The notes under the pieces: generated by a model
Told to the model about the DNA's origin: nothing
Databases searched by the model: none
The model's input: only the letters and a program-made list of their open reading frames with translations
Translations under genes and position numbers: made by a program
In this document: one piece after another, positions 61,162-64,000 of the stretch
Layout: the number at the start of each line of letters is the position of its first letter
Position numbering within the stretch: position 1 is the stretch's first letter
NCBI GenBank assembly: GCA_963575745.1
Contig: CAUYUJ010000700.1
Coordinates: 32,501 to 96,500, forward strand
Direction of reading: 5' to 3'
Origin: Prorocentrum cordatum
Taxonomy: Eukaryota; Sar; Dinophyceae; Prorocentrales; Prorocentraceae
DNA length: 64,000 nucleotides

Positions 61162-61415
61162 TAGATACTTTGGGAATCGTGAAACGTGTCTTGAGCCAAC
61201 CTTATCATGACATCACTTGCCCTAGAGGAGGGAGGAGGAGGCCAGAGGAGGAAAAAAGGTACCGCATGGCGCCACCCTTCCCTCGGTTTCCCCTTCGTGG
61301 ACCTCCTGGGAGGCCTTCGTCGCCTCCGCTGAATTCGCCTCGAGATCCGAGTCAGGACGCACCCCGGGAGAGGTCAAGGGGGAGCAGCGGCATCGGTAAT
61401 GTTTTGGTGTCCCCA
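61143..61415. repeat. M14 dispersed repeat copy 2
   Basis: GATACTTTGGGAATCGTGAA, TTGAGCCAACCTTATCATGA, GCCCTAGAGGAGGGAGG, then CCTTCCCTCGGTTTCCCC, GGACGCACCCCGGGAGAGGT and TTTTGGTGTCCCCA, parallel to 58860-59150. Confidence 0.8.
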
Positions 61416-61519
61416 GGGCGTCCCTTGCGACCTGCGCCGCGCCCGCGCAGGTAGCGGACCGCCGCTGGCAGTCTATAGGGAAACAAACAATGGCATAAAC
61501 ACAAAAACTCTGTGGTCCT

Positions 61520-61702
61520 AGAGTGGGAGGTTGATAGACCTCCTAATTACCCTGACACGTCGATTAGCGAACTGCCCGTTTTTCGGTTCGCGAGAGGGCG
61601 TCGCGGCCGTCATTTTTGCGGGTCCAGGTCCGTCGGTTTCGGTCCTTGGCCGTTTTCATTAAAGGGTGGTTTACTAAAGGGAGGTGTGTCCACCGCCGAG
61701 TC
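61520..61702. mobile_element. M5 MITE copy, subtype B
   Basis: GGGAGGTTGATAGACCTCCT start, ACACGTCGATTAGCGAACTG inside, GCGGGTCCAGGTCCGTCGGT core, GAGGTGTGTCCACCGCCGA end. Confidence 0.85.
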
Positions 61703-61764
61703 TATTTCGATCCGATTCGATGCGGCCGTTCGAGTTTTCGAGCGTTTCCGTCGCTTCCTGGCAC

Positions 61765-61935
61765 TTTTTCCTGCTTCCGAGGAAGAAGCAGCGGCATCGA
61801 CATCAATTTTCGGAGATCCGCGCGGATTTTCTGGATCGGCGCTGCAGCCCCATGGCGGCGCCACAGCCGCGGCCGACGAACAGAAGCAAGAAAACTGAAC
61901 CGCGCGGCGCCCCGCGCGAACAGTGAAACCGAGGG
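61765..61935. mobile_element. M3 element, diverged
   Basis: GAGGAAGAAGCAGCGGCATC start, TCGGAGATCCGCGCGGATTT left arm, GGATCGGCGCTGC core. The right arm is not clearly kept. Confidence 0.6.
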
Positions 61936-61974
61936 GCGCGGGGAGGCAGACCGCGCGCGAGAGTTGCCAACTGC

Positions 61975-62168
61975 GGTCGGAGCAGATGGGGTCGGGTGTC
62001 GGAGCAGATTGGGTCGGCTCCACATCAAGCCGCATCGCCGATGCGGCTTGATGTGGAGCCCGACTTCCTCCACGCCGACGTCGCTGATGCATCGTCGATG
62101 CATCGTGCATGTATCGGTGATACATCGGCCATGCGGTGCGATCGTCCGACCGACCGCACCTAGGAGGC
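61975..62168. mobile_element. M4 MITE copy
   Basis: AGATGGGGTCGGGTGTCGGA start and GTGCGATCGTCCGACCGACC end; perfect internal palindrome GCATCGCCGATGC between two TCAAGCC arms. Confidence 0.75.
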
Positions 62169-62416
62169 CTCTTCAGCACGCCCATCTCCTCGTTCACGGC
62201 GGAGACAGACAGCGTCGCTTTAGATGACGTTGCTTTAGACATTTCACGCAAGATGTTTTGAACCGCTGCTCTGTTCAGCACAGGCGTATCTGTGCTGCTT
62301 GACACCACCTTGTTCCTGCCAGTTTGCCCAGCACTAGTGTGCTAATCCGCTCCTATGCACCCCGTCTTAGGAGGACGGCAGCTACCTGCTAAGAGGGCCC
62401 AAGATAGGCCTGGACG

Positions 62417-62465
62417 TACAGTGGAGGCCAGTCCACGAGAAACCTTCCACAGGAAACCCAGCCCT
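62417..62465 (-). mobile_element. M7 right-end fragment, inverted
   Basis: GTACAGTGGAGGCCAGTCCA followed by CGAGAAACCTTCCACAGGAA is the reverse complement of the right end at 25600-25657. The rest of the element is missing. Confidence 0.75.
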
Positions 62466-62537
62466 GCGGGCTGGCACGCGCAAGGCGGCAGCGCTGCAGC
62501 GCAGAAAGGAGACGAGAAGAAAGGGGAAGGAGGAGGA

Positions 62538-62704
62538 CTCGGAGGTTGATAGACCTCCTACCCTGACACGCCGATTAGCGAACTGGCCGTTTTCGGTTCG
62601 CGAGAGGGCGTCGCGGCCGCCATCTTTGCGGGTCCAGGTCCGTCGGTTTCGGTCCTTGGCCGTTTTCACCGAAGGGAGGTTTACTAAAGGGAGGTTTGTC
62701 CACC
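62538..62704. mobile_element. M5 MITE copy, subtype B
   Basis: CGGAGGTTGATAGACCTCCT start and GGGAGGTTTGTCCACCGCC end, close to the copy at 61520. Confidence 0.85.
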
Positions 62705-62890
62705 GCCTATAGAGGATGTCCCAGATCGGCGCTGGAACCCCCCCCTCCATGGCGCGCGCAGCGCGCTATGGAGGCGGCGCCATGGAGGCGGCGCCATGGA
62801 GGCGGCGCCAGAGGCGCCGCCACGGGGGCCCCGGCGCCGATCCGAGGACGCCGCGCGGACCTCCGAGTTTGTGTGTTTGTGTCGCTGCTT
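62705..62890. mobile_element. M3-related element
   Basis: CCAGATCGGCGCTGGAACCC left and GCCCCGGCGCCGATCCGAGG right, then CGCGCGGACCTCCGAG and TGTGTTTGTGTCGCTGCTTG. The core repeats ATGGAGGCGGCGCC three times. Confidence 0.6.
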
Positions 62891-63182
62891 GGTCCCCCAA
62901 GTCTCCGGGGCGGCCAAGAGGGGGGTGATGACCAGGAGGGGGGATTCTTGGCGTAGGCCACCGCCGAAGGACGAGGACGAGCACTCGTGTGCTCGGTGGC
63001 CTCCGCAGGAAGATCGCGGGGCCACCGCCGAAGGACGAGGGCGAGCGCTCGTGTGCTCAGTGGCCTCCGAGGGAGAATCACGACACCTCTCCGGGCCCCG
63101 CCTGGCTTGGCGCCGCGTGCCACCTGCTCTGGTCCGCTCGCCCCGCGCCGCTTGGGCCCTCCCCGCGGCCCCCGCGCCTCCC
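62891..63182. other. Intergenic; a 65-bp near-duplicate
   Basis: GCCACCGCCGAAGGACGAGG, then CGAGC(A/G)CTCGTGTGCTC(G/A)GTGG, occurs twice (near 62957 and 63020). No gene. Confidence 0.6.
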
Positions 63183-63345
63183 CTGGAGGAGGAGGAGGAG
63201 GAGGAGGAGGAGGAGGAGGAGGAGGAGGAGGAGGAGGAGGAGGAGGAGGAGCAGGAGGAGCAGGAGGAGCAGGAGGAGGAGGAGGAGGAGGAGGAGGAGG
63301 AGAGGCAGGAGGAGGAGGAGGAGAAGGGAGGAGGAGGAGGAAGAC
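63183..63345. repeat. (GAG)n tract
   Basis: About 160 bases with GAGCAG interruptions near 63249-63272. Confidence 0.95.
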
Positions 63346-63469
63346 CAGTGTAAACCCAAGAGTCATCGACGATGTTGGAGTAAACCCTCCAAGCTCCCTC
63401 TTCATGACCCCTACAACGGTTCATTTCCATGGATGGAACTGCCTCGTTGGAAGACATGTGTTTGAAGAC

Positions 63470-63930
63470 CCTGAAGCATGCCAAACCACTGTTCTCGGGA
63501 TTACAACGCCACGGATCAACTTGACTGTTGCGTTTTGACGATCCTGAATCGTGCCAGAACGCCATTCCTAGGACTTCCACACAGAGAATTAACGTAACCG
63601 TTGCGCCCACATAATCCTGAATCCTTCTAAAACACCATTTCTGGTACGTTGATAATGGGAACCCGTGAAACTCTTGAAAAGTTCTAAACACGAACATGCG
63701 CCATGCTAAGGCGAGAGCCACATTTTGAAAAGGAACCGCCCTCAATCCGTCAAATTCTTGCAAATAGTTAAAACGACTGCGCGCCGTGCTAAGGCGAGAG
63801 CCACGTTTTGAAAACGACTCGCCCTCAATCCGCGAAACTCTTGCAACTGTTTTAAACGAATGTGCGTCGCGCTAAGGCGAGAGCCACATTTGAAAACCAC
63901 CCGCCCTCCATATGTGAACCTGTTGTCACC
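63470..63930. repeat. Two adjoining tandem arrays with units near 80 bp
   Basis: 63470-63660: three units of CCTGAA(T/G)C.TGCCA(A/G)AAC...ATTCCTAGGACTT-type sequence with AAC(G/T)...GTTGCG. 63665-63930: three units of AAACTCTTG(C/A)AA, CGCTAAGGCGAGAGCCAC and TTTGAAAA...CCGCCCTCAATCCG. Both arrays are less GC-rich than the rest of the window, and the second may continue past the window. Confidence 0.75.
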
Positions 63931-64000
63931 TTTTAAGATTCAGAGTCTTAAATGGTGAGGAATTCTCAGGCGAAACGCCCGGCCCGCCCTAAAAATTGGC

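Overview
The window looks like nuclear DNA of a dinoflagellate. This is inferred from four things: strong GC richness, coding sequence that survives only as short exons separated by long repeat-packed introns, splice junctions that fit GC and GA as well as GT donors (a known dinoflagellate habit), and an intergenic sequence made almost entirely of small inverted-repeat elements and trinucleotide tracts. Very GC-rich genera such as Prorocentrum are the natural comparison, but species cannot be settled by eye.

Layout. 1-6.2 kb: a decayed non-LTR retrotransposon (endonuclease, reverse transcriptase, zinc knuckle, RNase H, C-terminal zinc cluster) broken by two frameshifts and one stop. 6.2-25.9 kb: no gene recognised; many small inverted-repeat elements, (CTC)n/(GAG)n tracts and tandem repeats. 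26.0-30.7 kb: a 4.7 kb GT-rich satellite. 30.7-36.8 kb: non-coding with more triplet tracts. 37.0-38.1 kb: an unrecognised coding region with a frameshift at a G run, running into a 100-N assembly gap. 39.6-41.5 kb: exons of an aspartyl/asparaginyl beta-hydroxylase-type dioxygenase plus one orphan exon. 47.5-56.3 kb: a histidine phosphatase (phosphoglycerate-mutase-like) gene reconstructed from five exons separated by introns of about 3.9, 1.5, 0.9 and 1.7 kb. 56.3-64 kb: repeats only.

The notable content is the repeat population. I recognise about sixteen families of short non-autonomous elements (called M1-M16 here), each seen two to about nine times, mostly with terminal inverted repeats, sometimes nested in each other, and filling the introns of both recognised genes. 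In the phosphatase gene, three of the four introns are flanked by short direct repeats (7, 11 and 6 bp) that lie in the same reading frame on both sides, so the protein reads continuously through one copy. That is the expected footprint of introns made by insertion (introner-like), and it is the best candidate here for an under-described system. None of the element families encodes a transposase within this window.

Most long open frames here are artefacts of triplet tracts (poly-Ser/Pro/Leu/Glu/Arg) or of the GT satellite (poly-Cys-Val) and are not annotated as genes.
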